Source: Cellulosimicrobium cellulans
GTDB lineage: Bacteria; Actinomycetota; Actinomycetes; Actinomycetales; Cellulomonadaceae
DNA: 64,000 bases
Direction of reading: 5' to 3'
NCBI RefSeq assembly: GCF_024124905.1
Contig: NZ_JAMXST010000001.1
Location: forward strand, 248,001 to 312,000
Positions 42,186-53,346 of the stretch are shown here, piece after piece; the stretch's first letter is position 1, and each line of letters opens with the position of its first letter. Below the pieces are notes generated by a model. That model was not told where the DNA came from. It ran no database searches and saw only the letters and a list, made by a program, of their open reading frames with translations. The position numbers and the translations under genes are program-made.

Positions 42186-43537
42186 GCACCACCACGGCGG
42201 ACCGGGACAACGACGCGCCCCGCTGGCGCACCACCGTCCACCTCGCCACCGGTGTCCTCCTCGGCACCACGCTCCTCGCCCTCGGCGTCCTCCTCCGCCG
42301 CCCCGACGCCGCCCTCCTCGGGGTCGCGCCCCTGCTCGGCGCCGTCTGGGGCTGGACCCGCCGCCCCCACGGACCCGTCACCGTGCGCGTCGTCCTCGAC
42401 GTCGACGCCCCACCCGGCACCCTCGCAGCCCGCACCGTCGCCGACGTGCCGCCCGGCGTCGAGCTCCTGCGGCTGCGCGCCCTCGCCCCCGGCGGGCTCG
42501 TCACCGAACGCCTCGTCGACGCGACCCACGGCCCCCGCGAGCTCACCTGGCGCGCGCCCTCCGCACGCACCGGCGTCACCGACACCCTCCGCGTCGACTA
42601 CGCCGCCTACGGGCCCGACGGCGTCGAGGAGCAGGTCGCCCGTGTCGCCCACGGCCCGCGCCGACTCGTCCTGCCCCGCCCCCGACCCCTCGGACGCCTG
42701 CCCCTCGCCTCCCGCCTGCGCGGCCTCTCCGGGCCCCACACCTCCCGACGCCCCGGCGACGGCACCGAGCTCCGCGACGTCGACGTCTTCCGCCCGGGCG
42801 ACCGGCTCCGCCGCATCGACTGGCGCGCCACCGCCCGCCGCTCACCCACCCTCGACACGCTGTACGTCCGCCGCACCTTCGGCACCGCCGAGGCGACCGT
42901 CGTCCTCGTCGTCGACTCCCGCGACGACGTCGCCCCCGACCTCGCCACCTGGAGCGGCGTCGGCGCCCAACGCCCCGACGAGGCCACGTCCCTCGACCTC
43001 GCGCGCCACGCCGCCGCCTCCGTCGCCCAGGCCGTCCTCGCCGACGGCAACCGTGTCGCCCTCGACGACCTCGGCCGCCTCGCCCGACCCGTCCGTCCCG
43101 GCGGCGGACGACGCCACCTTCGCCGCATCCTCCACGGCCTCGCCCTCGCCCGACCCGTCGGCGACCCCTCCGCCCGCCACCGCCCGCCCCAGGTCCCCGC
43201 CGGCGCCGCCGTCTACCTCTTCTCGACCCTCCTCGACGACGAGGCGCCCCGCCTCGCCCGCCAGTGGCACGACACCGGGCACGTGGTCGTCGTCGTCGAC
43301 GTCCTCCCACCCGTCTCCCTCGCCGAGGTCGACGACCACGTCGCGACCGCCTGGGCCGTCACGCGCCACGAGCGCGCGGACCGCGTGGACGACCTGCGCG
43401 AGCGCGGGATCGTCGTCGCTCGCTGGCACGACGGCACACCCGGCGCCGACGGCGCTCGCGGGACGCTCGAGCTCGCGGCACGACGGCTCGACCGGCAGGG
43501 CCCCGGTCGACCGGGCCCTCTCGGGGGTGCCCGATGA
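42182..43537 (+). CDS. DUF58 domain protein
   Basis: 451 residues: two N-terminal membrane helices (TGVLLGTTLLALGVLL, ALLGVAPLLGAVWGW), a beta domain, and the DUF58 signature GDGTELRDVDVFRPGDRLRR followed by IDWRATARR. Then comes a VWA-like domain with the partial metal site VVLVVDSRDD. It is the usual partner of the MoxR ATPase just upstream. The operon belongs to a widespread but little-understood maturation system. Confidence 0.88.
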   Translation: MSTTTADRDNDAPRWRTTVHLATGVLLGTTLLALGVLLRRPDAALLGVAPLLGAVWGWTRRPHGPVTVRVVLDVDAPPGTLAARTVADVPPGVELLRLRALAPGGLVTERLVDATHGPRELTWRAPSARTGVTDTLRVDYAAYGPDGVEEQVARVAHGPRRLVLPRPRPLGRLPLASRLRGLSGPHTSRRPGDGTELRDVDVFRPGDRLRRIDWRATARRSPTLDTLYVRRTFGTAEATVVLVVDSRDDVAPDLATWSGVGAQRPDEATSLDLARHAAASVAQAVLADGNRVALDDLGRLARPVRPGGGRRHLRRILHGLALARPVGDPSARHRPPQVPAGAAVYLFSTLLDDEAPRLARQWHDTGHVVVVVDVLPPVSLAEVDDHVATAWAVTRHERADRVDDLRERGIVVARWHDGTPGADGARGTLELAARRLDRQGPGRPGPLGGAR

Positions 43538-44088
43538 GACGCCTCGTCCGACGCGAGGTCGTCACCGCAGGGCCGCGTCCCCGCCTCGAGGTCGAGACCG
43601 GGCGCGCCGTCGCGGGCTGGTGGCCGCGCGTCGTCCTCCTCGTCCTCGCCACCGCCTTCACCGGAGCCGCGCTCCAGACGACGGGTCTCGCACCGTCGTT
43701 CGTCGGGGGCACCGCCGTCGCCCTCGGGACCGCGACGGCCACCCTCCCCGCGCCGCCGGTCCCGCACGTGCTCGTGCTCCTCGGCGGCCTCCTCCTGATC
43801 GTGGAGGGGGACGGCCCCTTCGACCCCGTCGTGTTCGCGCTCCTCCCGCTGGGCCACCTCGTCCTGCGCGCCGCCTGGTGGGCGGACCACGTGCCACCCG
43901 ACGCGCGCGCCGAGCTGCGGGCGGTCCTGCCGGACCTCCGTCGGGTCGTCGTGCTGCAGGCCGCGCTGCTCGTGGTGGCACTCGGCGTCCAGGCGGTCAC
44001 CGCGCGAGAGGTCTCGTCCGCGGTCGCGAGCGCGCTCGGCGGTGTCGTCGTGCTGGGCCTCGTGCTGCTCGTCACGCCGCGGGACTGA
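43534..44088 (+). CDS. Hypothetical membrane protein, end of MoxR operon
   Basis: 184 residues with about five helices, such as VVLLVLATAFTGAALQTTGL, VPHVLVLLGGLLLIVEGDGP, VVVLQAALLVVALGVQAV and ALGGVVVLGLVLLV. No domain is recognised. The ATG overlaps the DUF58 stop by four bases, so it is the last gene of the operon. A membrane partner of the MoxR/DUF58 system is the simplest idea. Confidence 0.65.
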   Translation: MRRLVRREVVTAGPRPRLEVETGRAVAGWWPRVVLLVLATAFTGAALQTTGLAPSFVGGTAVALGTATATLPAPPVPHVLVLLGGLLLIVEGDGPFDPVVFALLPLGHLVLRAAWWADHVPPDARAELRAVLPDLRRVVVLQAALLVVALGVQAVTAREVSSAVASALGGVVVLGLVLLVTPRD

Positions 44089-44191
44089 CCTCGCCCTGCG
44101 AGCGGCCGAGGACCGCCCGACGATGGCGGGGACGGCACCCGAGACCGTCCCGCCGCCGCCGCGGCGCACGAACCGACCCGAGGAGGCACCC

Positions 44192-44770
44192 ATGGCCGCT
44201 CGCTCCGACCTGCCGAAGTACACCGTCCCGTCGCTCACCCCCGAGGAAGGGGCGAAGGTCGCCGGGATCCTCCAGGAGCGCCTGCACGCGCTCAACGACC
44301 TGCAGCTCACGCTCAAGCACATCCACTGGAACGTCGTCGGGCCGCACTTCATCGCGGTGCACGAGATGATCGACCCGCAGGTCGACGCCGTCCGCGCCAT
44401 GGTCGACGCCGTCGCGGAGCGCATCGCGACCCTCGGCGTCTCCCCGAAGGGCACTCCCGGCGCGCTCGTCGCGGAGCGGACCTGGGAGGACTACTCCCTC
44501 GGCCGCGCCTCGACCATCGCCCACCTGGGGGCTCTCGACGAGGTGTACGTCGGGGTCATCACGGCGCACCGCGAGGCGGCGTCCGCCACCGAGGGCCTCG
44601 ACGACGTCACGAACGACCTGCTCATCGGACACCTGCACGACCTCGAGCTGTTCCACTGGTTCGTCCGGGCGCACCTCGAGTCGACCGGCGGCGACCTCTC
44701 CACCGACGGCGCGCGCACCGAGACGGGCGCGGCGCGCAAGGCCGAGCAGGCGGCCGCCGGCCAGCCCTGA
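44192..44770 (+). CDS. dps: Dps-family ferritin-like DNA protection protein
   Basis: Iron-storing dodecamer that protects DNA from Fenton chemistry. The 192 residues carry the intersubunit ferroxidase site: TLKHIHWNVVGPHFIAVHEM, then DPQVDAVRAMVDAVAERIAT, and the last helices NDLLIGHLHDLELFHWFVRA. The final 25 residues are a Gly/Ala/Lys-containing tail that may bind DNA. AGGAGG precedes the ATG; a GC-hairpin with U-run follows the gene. Confidence 0.9.
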   Translation: MAARSDLPKYTVPSLTPEEGAKVAGILQERLHALNDLQLTLKHIHWNVVGPHFIAVHEMIDPQVDAVRAMVDAVAERIATLGVSPKGTPGALVAERTWEDYSLGRASTIAHLGALDEVYVGVITAHREAASATEGLDDVTNDLLIGHLHDLELFHWFVRAHLESTGGDLSTDGARTETGAARKAEQAAAGQP

Positions 44771-44808
44771 CGCCCGCTCCCCTGCCGGACCGCTGCTCCA
44801 CAGCTCAG

Positions 44809-44857
44809 AGCCGGCCGCGCGCCACGGTCCACCCGACCCGGCGCGCGGCCGGCTTTT
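44809..44857 (+). terminator. Rho-independent terminator after dps
   Basis: Fifteen-base perfect arms (AGCCGGCCGCGCGCC and its complement at 44840-44854) with a 16-base loop end in TTTT. It is one of the few terminators in this window with a U-run. Confidence 0.85.
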
Positions 44858-44904
44858 CCGTGCTGTGTGGTGAGTTGTGTCCGGCGGGTGGGGTTGGTTG
44901 GGGG

Positions 44905-44920
44905 CGCTTGGCACACTATT
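44905..44920 (+). repeat. 16-bp direct repeat, left copy
   Basis: CGCTTGGCACACTATT, exact copy of 46068-46083 in the same orientation. It ends 16 bases before the -10 hexamer of the VOC gene. Together the copies bracket a 1163-base repeat-to-repeat unit with two convergent genes. They could be att-like recombination sites or shared regulatory boxes. Confidence 0.7.
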
Positions 44921-45308
44921 TTTCTCCGATGTGACGTAGTGTCGCCGGATGAGCGACAGCACTCCTCGCCAGCCCACCGTCCGCCAGCTCCGTCTCGTCG
45001 TGGAGGCGGAGGACTACGACGTCGCTCTCGCCTTCTATCGCGACGTCCTGGGCCTCCCCGAGCGCATCGCGTACGCCGACGGCGAGGAGGACCGGGTGGC
45101 CATCCTCGACGTCGGGCACGCGACGCTCGAGATCGCGAACCCGGCCCACAAGCGGGCGATCGACGACGTCGAGGTCGGGCGCCAAGTGGCCGGCCACCTG
45201 CGCGTGGCGTTCGAGGTGGACGATGCGCGGGCCGCCACCGAGCGCGCCGTCGAGGCCGGGGCAGACCTCGTCGCTCCCCCGACCCGCACGCCGTGGGGCT
45301 CGCTCAAC

Positions 45309-47621
<2,313 letters not shown>

Positions 47622-47638
47622 CCCCGGTGGCCGCACCC

Positions 47639-47704
47639 GCCGAGAGAGCGACGGGCGACCGCACGGAACGCCGGTTCCGCACGGTCGCCCGTCGCTCTCT
47701 CGGC
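47639..47704 (+). terminator. Long hairpin after argG
   Basis: Perfect 23-base arms (left arm begins GCCGAGAGAGCGACGGG) around a 20-base loop that itself holds a small CGGAAC/GTTCCG stem. It starts 18 bases after the argG stop and ends before the -10 of the next gene. No U-run is present, but the stem is very stable. Confidence 0.75.
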
Positions 47705-47763
47705 GGCAGGCCGCTCGCTCGCCGGTTGCTCCGGGCGACCGCACCCACGGATAGGCTCGCGGG

Positions 47764-48420
47764 ATGAGCGCGGGCACCGGTGAGCTGTGGGGGACGATCG
47801 CCGGACCCGTCGACCACGAGCTGGTCGTCAAGAAGTCCCGGTTCCTCGCGCACCTCTCCCCGGTCATGTCGGTCGCCGACGCCGACGTCGTGATCGCGCG
47901 CGTCCGCAAGGAGCACTGGGACGCGCGGCACCACTGCGTCGCGCTCGTCGTCGGCGCCCACGCCGACCAGCAGCGCTCCACCGACGACGGCGAGCCCTCC
48001 GGCACCGCGGGCGTCCCCATGCTCGAGGTGCTGCGGCACCGTCAGGTCACGGACCTCGTCGCCGTCGTCACGCGCTACTTCGGGGGCGTCCTGCTGGGCG
48101 CGGGCGGGCTCGTCCGGGCGTACTCGTCCGCGGTGAGCGAGGCGCTCGACGTCGCGCGCCCCGTCCGTCGCGCGGTGCTCACCGAGGTGCGCGTCGACGT
48201 CCCGCACGCCGACGCCGGCCGCCTGCACGGCGTCCTGCGCGACTGGTGCGCTCAGCACGACGGCACCCTCGACGACGTCACGTACGGCACCGAGGCGCGG
48301 TTCACCGTCCTCGTCCCGCCCACCGAGCTCGACCGTTTCGACGCCGACCTCGCCGCCGCCACCTCGGGCGCCCTCACCGCCTGGCGCGGCACCGACCGCG
48401 TCGTCGACCTCCCCGCCTGA
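47764..48420 (+). CDS. yigZ: IMPACT family protein YigZ
   Basis: 218 residues with the UPF0029 N-terminal domain: KKSRFLAHLSPVMSVADADV, ARHHCVALVVGAHADQQRST, DDGEPSGTAGVPMLEVLRHR and TRYFGGVLLGAGGLVRAYSS. The C-terminal DUF1949 ferredoxin-like domain is shorter. Eukaryotic IMPACT proteins regulate Gcn2; the bacterial role is unclear, perhaps translation-linked. TAGGCT ends six bases before the ATG, so it is probably leaderless. Confidence 0.9.
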   Translation: MSAGTGELWGTIAGPVDHELVVKKSRFLAHLSPVMSVADADVVIARVRKEHWDARHHCVALVVGAHADQQRSTDDGEPSGTAGVPMLEVLRHRQVTDLVAVVTRYFGGVLLGAGGLVRAYSSAVSEALDVARPVRRAVLTEVRVDVPHADAGRLHGVLRDWCAQHDGTLDDVTYGTEARFTVLVPPTELDRFDADLAAATSGALTAWRGTDRVVDLPA

Positions 48421-48575
48421 ACACGATCCGCCGAGATAGAACCGCGGTCACCCGCGGCAAGAACCCTGCTCGCCGTGCTTCGCGGCTCACTGTATGAGTT
48501 GGTGGTCGCGGCGGGTCGTGATGCGGCATCCGTCATCCGCCGCTCGTCCGTGCGGCCGCTCGCCCCAGCGATGGT

Positions 48576-49376
48576 CTACTCGCCCGCGCGCCACCTGCTG
48601 ACGATCGTCTCAGTGGGGCGACCCCAGTCGTCATCGATCCAGAGGCAGTCGTCGAACGCATCCGCGGGAGCCGGTGCGACTCCTTGACGCCGAGCGAACG
48701 CGACCACCGTGGCCAGCTCGCTGAGTGACCATCTGCTCTCGAGCCGACCGAACAGTCCGCCGTAGGTGATCTCGATGAGAGAGTCGATGACCGACCTGAG
48801 TTCCTCCGGCTCGATGCCGGACGCTTCGAGCGTGCGGAGCAGCGACACAGGTAGCGGCTCGGACGAGCCCAGTCGTGCCAGGGGATCGGCCTCGTGCCAC
48901 TCGTCGAACGTTTCAGGGGTGACGAGCGCGTACTGCCACAGATGCTCCTCGAGCGCGTCGAGCTCGGGGGCGGTCAACCCGACGGAAGCTCGCCAACGGC
49001 GAAAGGTCACGAGGCCCGCCGCCTGGCGGGCTCGAACCGAGAGGTCGGAGTACGCCGCCGGACGCGCCCAGGTCAGGTTCTCTCGGCCGATCGCGTAGAC
49101 GACGTCATCGTCACCGATCCCCCAGGGTGACAAGTCCACGACGTTGACCCGGCCCCTGGCGTCGAGACCGGGGTACTGCGTGCGAGGTCGGCAGGCGGGG
49201 TCGACAGTGATCGGAAAGCTCCCATCGCGACGGACGGCCCCGGTCGAGTCGACGATCGCGGACTTCTCGACGAGGCGGTGCGTGCGGCCCTCGACATCGT
49301 CGAGCTGGATCTCGACCAGCCCTGGCTGCGGCACGTCGGTCAACCACCGCGTGACACGAGCCCTCACGAGAATCAT
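48576..49376 (-). CDS. Hypothetical protein in lower-GC DNA
   Basis: 266 residues starting MILVRARVTRWLTDVPQPGL. The first 45 residues resemble a small beta domain found in some uncharacterised immunity-like proteins, but I cannot assign a family with confidence. The rest is helical and acidic (APELDALEEHLWQYALVTPE, SLIEITYGGLFGRLESRWSL). GGAGGA precedes the ATG. The stretch from about 48.45 to 49.55 kb has visibly lower GC (near 60 percent in sampled lines), and codon choice differs from neighbours, suggesting recent transfer. Confidence 0.65.
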   Translation of the reverse strand: MILVRARVTRWLTDVPQPGLVEIQLDDVEGRTHRLVEKSAIVDSTGAVRRDGSFPITVDPACRPRTQYPGLDARGRVNVVDLSPWGIGDDDVVYAIGRENLTWARPAAYSDLSVRARQAAGLVTFRRWRASVGLTAPELDALEEHLWQYALVTPETFDEWHEADPLARLGSSEPLPVSLLRTLEASGIEPEELRSVIDSLIEITYGGLFGRLESRWSLSELATVVAFARRQGVAPAPADAFDDCLWIDDDWGRPTETIVSRWRAGE

Positions 49377-49563
49377 GTCAGCATCCTCCCAGTGGGGCAG
49401 GCTCGCTCTCCCTGCCTCCGGCTCGCCAAGGCTTCTTCCCCGGGGCCGAAACTCTGGGCGCGATCCTCGACGTCGTGCACAGAGCACCGGCAGCCCTGCT
49501 ACGACGAAGATCCCTCCTCCAGCGAAAGGGCTCTTCCTCGGCCCACCGCGAGTCTCCCCCGGG

Positions 49564-50985
49564 TCAGTCGCTGACTCCGTCCGGGCCGACGACCGCGCCG
49601 TCGGGGACGCGCGAGGAGCCGCCCGGGTCGGCGAGCTCGGCGTCGCCGGTGACGGTGACGCCCGAGCCGAAGGTCCAGTCGCCGCGGACCGTGAGGGAGC
49701 GTGCGGCGCGCAGGGACGGGGTGCCGTCGTCGAACCGGGCGTCGAACGCCGCGATGGTCTTGTAGTGGGCCGGGTCGAGGTCGACGAGCGGCGCCTCGGT
49801 CCGGGCCACGAAGCGGTAGTGGTCGTCGAGGTCGTAGACGTCGGAGCGCAGGACGAGGAGGTCGTTCGTCGTCTTGACGGGCAGGAACCGGTCGCGCCCG
49901 ACCGCGATGGCGACGGCGCCGTCGAACACCTCGACGGCGGCGCCCATGGCGGACTCGATCTGCACGACCTCGGGCGACGACGGGTCGGTCGGGTCGACGG
50001 TCTTGGTGTTCTTGATGAGCGGGAGCTCGAGCACGCCGCCGGTGCGGTCGAGCTCGGCCGCGAGCGCCTCGAGGTCGAACCAGAGGTTGTTGGTGTTGAA
50101 GTACCGGTGCCGGCCGATGTCGGCGGCGGCGTCCTGGTCGTCGGCGGGGGTCTGCGCGGTCTCGCGCAGGACGAGGCGCCCGTCGCTGCGGCGCACGACG
50201 AGGTGGCCGCCCTTGCGGTCGGCGGGGGTGCGGCGCGCGACCTCGGCGGCGAAGGGGGCGCCGCTGGCGGCGAACCAGCCGGCCATGGCGGCGTCGGGGG
50301 CGGCGCCGAGGTTGTCGGAGTTGGAGACGGCGGCGTAGCGGTAGCCGGCGTCGAGGAGGGCGCGGAGCGCGCCGGAGGCGTAGAGGGCGGTGTAGAGGTC
50401 GCCGTGGCCGGGCGGGCACCATTCGAGCTCGGGGTCGGCGGGCCAGTCGACGGGGGTGAGGTCGTCGGCGCGGAGCTTGGGCTCGCGGTTCTGGAGGAAG
50501 TCGAGCGGGAGCCCGGCGACAGGGAGGTCGTCGTGGGGGGCGAGCGCGGCGAGGGTGTCGTCCTGGGTGCGGAACGAGTTCATGAGGAGGAGCGGCAGGG
50601 GTGCTCCGGTGGTGTGCCGGGCGGCGCGGACCTGGGCGACGATGACGTCGAGGAAGGTGAGGGGGCCGCTGTCGGGGCGCTGCGGGTCGGCGTCGCGCAC
50701 GGTGAGGAGGGACTTCGCGCGGTCCATGCCCATGGAGGTGCCGAGGCCCCCGTTGAGCTTGATGATCGCGGTGCGCTGGAGGGCGTCGCGGGCGGCGGCG
50801 TCGGGGACGTCGAGCTGGTCGCGGTGGGCGACGTCGGTGAGGGGCTCGACGTCGGTCTCGGGGATCATGCCGGTCGCGCCGGACTCGAGGAGCCGGTAGA
50901 AGCGCGTGAAGACGTCGATGGCGGCGGGGGCGACTCCGGCGTCGCGCATGCGGTCGGTGGACTGGGTGAGGCCCTGGCTGCTCAT
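49564..50985 (-). CDS. UTP-glucose-1-phosphate uridylyltransferase (UGPase type)
   Basis: 473-residue nucleotidyltransferase of the eukaryote-like UDPGP family, making UDP-glucose. The nucleotide loop is IIKLNGGLGTSMGMDRAKSL, with LLLMNSFRTQDDTLAALA, WCPPGHGDLYTALYASGAL, YAAVSNSDNLGAAPDAAMAG and the FLPVKTTNDLLVLRSDVYDL lysine block. The C-terminal strand region is short. TACGAT ends six bases before the ATG, giving a leaderless start at MSSQGL rather than the upstream codon. It differs from the bacterial GalU fold. Confidence 0.9.
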   Translation of the reverse strand: MSSQGLTQSTDRMRDAGVAPAAIDVFTRFYRLLESGATGMIPETDVEPLTDVAHRDQLDVPDAAARDALQRTAIIKLNGGLGTSMGMDRAKSLLTVRDADPQRPDSGPLTFLDVIVAQVRAARHTTGAPLPLLLMNSFRTQDDTLAALAPHDDLPVAGLPLDFLQNREPKLRADDLTPVDWPADPELEWCPPGHGDLYTALYASGALRALLDAGYRYAAVSNSDNLGAAPDAAMAGWFAASGAPFAAEVARRTPADRKGGHLVVRRSDGRLVLRETAQTPADDQDAAADIGRHRYFNTNNLWFDLEALAAELDRTGGVLELPLIKNTKTVDPTDPSSPEVVQIESAMGAAVEVFDGAVAIAVGRDRFLPVKTTNDLLVLRSDVYDLDDHYRFVARTEAPLVDLDPAHYKTIAAFDARFDDGTPSLRAARSLTVRGDWTFGSGVTVTGDAELADPGGSSRVPDGAVVGPDGVSD

Positions 50986-51079
50986 GCCCCGATCGTAGGG
51001 GCGGGGCATGGTCCGGGGCAGGGCGGCGGGTGCTCACCGCGGCCGGGTGAGACACGGGTCACACGCCTACCGTGGAGGG

Positions 51080-52618
51080 ATGGCGGACGGGTGGCCCGGC
51101 CGCGTGGCGACGTGGCTGGGGTCGTGGTTCTGGGCGCCGGACTACGACGTGGCGCGCGAGGTGCTGCAGCGGGGCACGGCGGCCGTGCTCGTGGTGGCGT
51201 TCGTCGTCGTGGTGCGGCAGTGGCGGCCGCTGCTGGGCGAGCACGGGCTGCTGCCCGTGGCGGCGTTCGTGGACCGCACGTCGTGGCGGGACGGGCCGAG
51301 CGTGCTCCGGTGGCGGTGCGGCGACCGGTTCGTGACGGGGATGGCGTGGTGCGGGGCGGTCCTCGCGGGGCTGCTCGTCGTGGGGCTCCCCCAGCGCGGC
51401 CCGTGGTGGGTGACGACGCTCGCGTTCCTGCTCCTGTGGGCGGCGTACCTGTCGGTGGTGAACGTCGGGCAGCGGTTCTACGGGTTCGGCTGGGAGTCGC
51501 TGCTGTGCGAGGTGACGTTCCTCGTGGGCTGGCTGGGGTCGTCGGGCGGGGGCGTCGCTCCCCCGGTGTTGGTGCTGCTGGCGGCCCGGTGGTGCCTGTT
51601 CCGGGTCGAGCTGGGCGCGGGGCTCATCAAGATCCGCGGCGACCGGGTCTGGCGTGACCTGACGGCCCTGTACTACCACCACGAGACGCAGCCGCTGCCC
51701 GGCCCGTTCTCGTGGCACGCGCACCACCTGCCGCGGTGGTGGCACCGGGTGGAGGTGGCGGGCAACCACGTGACGCAGCTCGTGGTGCCGTTCGCGCTGT
51801 TCGCGCCGCAGCCGGTGGCGAGCGTCGCGGGCGGCGTCGTGGTGCTCACGCAGGCGTGGCTGCTGGTGACGGGGAACTTCGCGTGGCTGAACTGGCTGAC
51901 GGTCGTGCTCGGGCTGGGGGTGGTGAGCGACGGCGCGTGGGCGGCGGTGGGGTCGTGGCTGGTGCCGGCGCTCGGGAGCGGCGAGCGGTTGCCCGACGGC
52001 GGGGCGGACCTGGGTGGCCCGGCCGCCCTGGTCGTGGCCGTGCTGGGGGTGTCGGCGCTGCTGCTCGCGCTGAGCGTGCGCCCGGCGCGCAACCTGGTCG
52101 CGCGCCGGCAGCTCATGAACGCGAGCTTCGAGCCGTTCCGGCTCGTCAACGCCTACGGGGCGTTCGGCTCCGTGTCGCGGCGACGGGACGAGGTCGTGAT
52201 CGAGGGGTCGACAGCCGGTTCCCCCGGGCCGGACGACTGGGTCGAGTACGCGTTCCGCGGCAAGCCCGGCGACGTGGGGCGGCGCCCGCCGCAGGTCGCG
52301 CCGTACCACCTGCGACTGGACTGGCAGATGTGGTTCCTCGCGCTCGGGTCGCCGGGCACACGGTGGTTCGAGGTGCTGCCGCTCCGGCTCCTGGAGGCCG
52401 ACCGCCCGACCCTGCGTCTGCTCGCCGCAGACCCGTTCGCGGACGACCCCGCCGGCCCGGCCCCGCGGTGGGTGCGGGCCCGCGTCTTCCGCTACCGGTA
52501 CACGACGCGCGACGAGCGGCGGCGCTCGGGCGACTGGTGGGTGCGCGAGGAGCGCGGCACGCTCGTCGACCCGATCGACAACGCGCGCCTGCGCCGCCTC
52601 CTCGGCCCGGAGGCCTGA
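51080..52618 (+). CDS. Lipase maturation factor family protein
   Basis: 512-residue polytopic membrane protein of the LMF1 family. About eight helices are visible, with QRFYGFGWESLLCEVTFLVG, LGAGLIKIRGDRVWRDLTAL and YYHHETQPLPGPFSWHAHHL. The C-terminal domain holds NAYGAFGSVSRRRDEVVIEG and RLDWQMWFLALGSPG. In animals LMF1 helps fold lipases in the ER; bacterial members are of unknown function. TACCGT lies six bases before the ATG. The gene is divergent from the UGPase gene. Confidence 0.85.
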   Translation: MADGWPGRVATWLGSWFWAPDYDVAREVLQRGTAAVLVVAFVVVVRQWRPLLGEHGLLPVAAFVDRTSWRDGPSVLRWRCGDRFVTGMAWCGAVLAGLLVVGLPQRGPWWVTTLAFLLLWAAYLSVVNVGQRFYGFGWESLLCEVTFLVGWLGSSGGGVAPPVLVLLAARWCLFRVELGAGLIKIRGDRVWRDLTALYYHHETQPLPGPFSWHAHHLPRWWHRVEVAGNHVTQLVVPFALFAPQPVASVAGGVVVLTQAWLLVTGNFAWLNWLTVVLGLGVVSDGAWAAVGSWLVPALGSGERLPDGGADLGGPAALVVAVLGVSALLLALSVRPARNLVARRQLMNASFEPFRLVNAYGAFGSVSRRRDEVVIEGSTAGSPGPDDWVEYAFRGKPGDVGRRPPQVAPYHLRLDWQMWFLALGSPGTRWFEVLPLRLLEADRPTLRLLAADPFADDPAGPAPRWVRARVFRYRYTTRDERRRSGDWWVREERGTLVDPIDNARLRRLLGPEA

Positions 52619-52648
52619 CGCGGGCCGCTCGTGCGCGTGCGGCGTCCC

Positions 52649-53269
52649 CTACTCGAAGCGGGAGGGGTCGCCCGCACCCACGCGGACGACCTCGGGGGCG
52701 CCGTCGGAGAAGTCCACGACCGTCGTCGGCGCGCTGCCTCGCTCGCCGCCGTCGACGACGGCGTCCACGACGTGGTCGAGCTCTTCCTTGATCGCCCACC
52801 CGTCGGTGAGCGCCTCGGCGGAACCGGGGAGGATGAGCGAGCTCGACAGGATGGGCTCGCCGAGCGCGGCCACGATGGCCTGCGCGACCGTGTCGTCGGG
52901 GATGCGCACGCCGACGGTCTTCTTCTTGGGGTGGGCGAGGCGCCGCGGCACCTCGGACGTCGCGCGCAGGATGAACGTGTACGGGCCGGGCGTGGCGGCC
53001 TTGATGGAGCGGAACGCGGAGTTGTCGACCATGACGAAGTGGCCGAGCTGCGCGAAGTCGGCGCACACGAGCGTGAAGTGGTGCCGGTCGTCGAGGTGCC
53101 GGATCCGGCGGATGCGGTCCGCGCCCTCCCGGTCGTCCATGCGGCACCCGAGGGCGTAGCCGGAGTCGGTCGGGTAGGCGACGAGCCCGCCGTCCTCGAG
53201 GAGGGCGACGACCTGCGCGATCGCGCGCGGCTGCGGGTTGTCGGGGTGGACGTCGAGGTAGCGGGCCAT
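52649..53269 (-). CDS. Sua5/YciO/YrdC family protein
   Basis: 206 residues of the threonylcarbamoyl-AMP synthase fold: DGGLVAYPTDSGYALGCRMD, RHHFTLVCADFAQLGHFVMV, AATPGPYTFILRATSEVPRR and KKTVGVRIPDDTVAQAIVAA. These are YciO/YrdC marks. The form without a C-terminal Sua5 domain and with the HHFTLVC block resembles YciO, so a role in the universal tRNA t6A modification is possible but not certain. TAGGCT ends seven bases before the ATG, a leaderless start. Confidence 0.85.
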   Translation of the reverse strand: MARYLDVHPDNPQPRAIAQVVALLEDGGLVAYPTDSGYALGCRMDDREGADRIRRIRHLDDRHHFTLVCADFAQLGHFVMVDNSAFRSIKAATPGPYTFILRATSEVPRRLAHPKKKTVGVRIPDDTVAQAIVAALGEPILSSSLILPGSAEALTDGWAIKEELDHVVDAVVDGGERGSAPTTVVDFSDGAPEVVRVGAGDPSRFE

Positions 53270-53346
53270 GGCCCCGAGCCTAGGCCCGTCCAGCGGGAGG
53301 GCCCGGTGCGCGTGCCCGGCGTGCCGTGACCGCGACGCGACCCGAG

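Noticed and set aside
44908-44942. TTGGCA inside the left direct repeat as a -35 box for the VOC gene
   Set aside because: The spacing to the TAGTGT hexamer is 23 bases, too long for a normal promoter.
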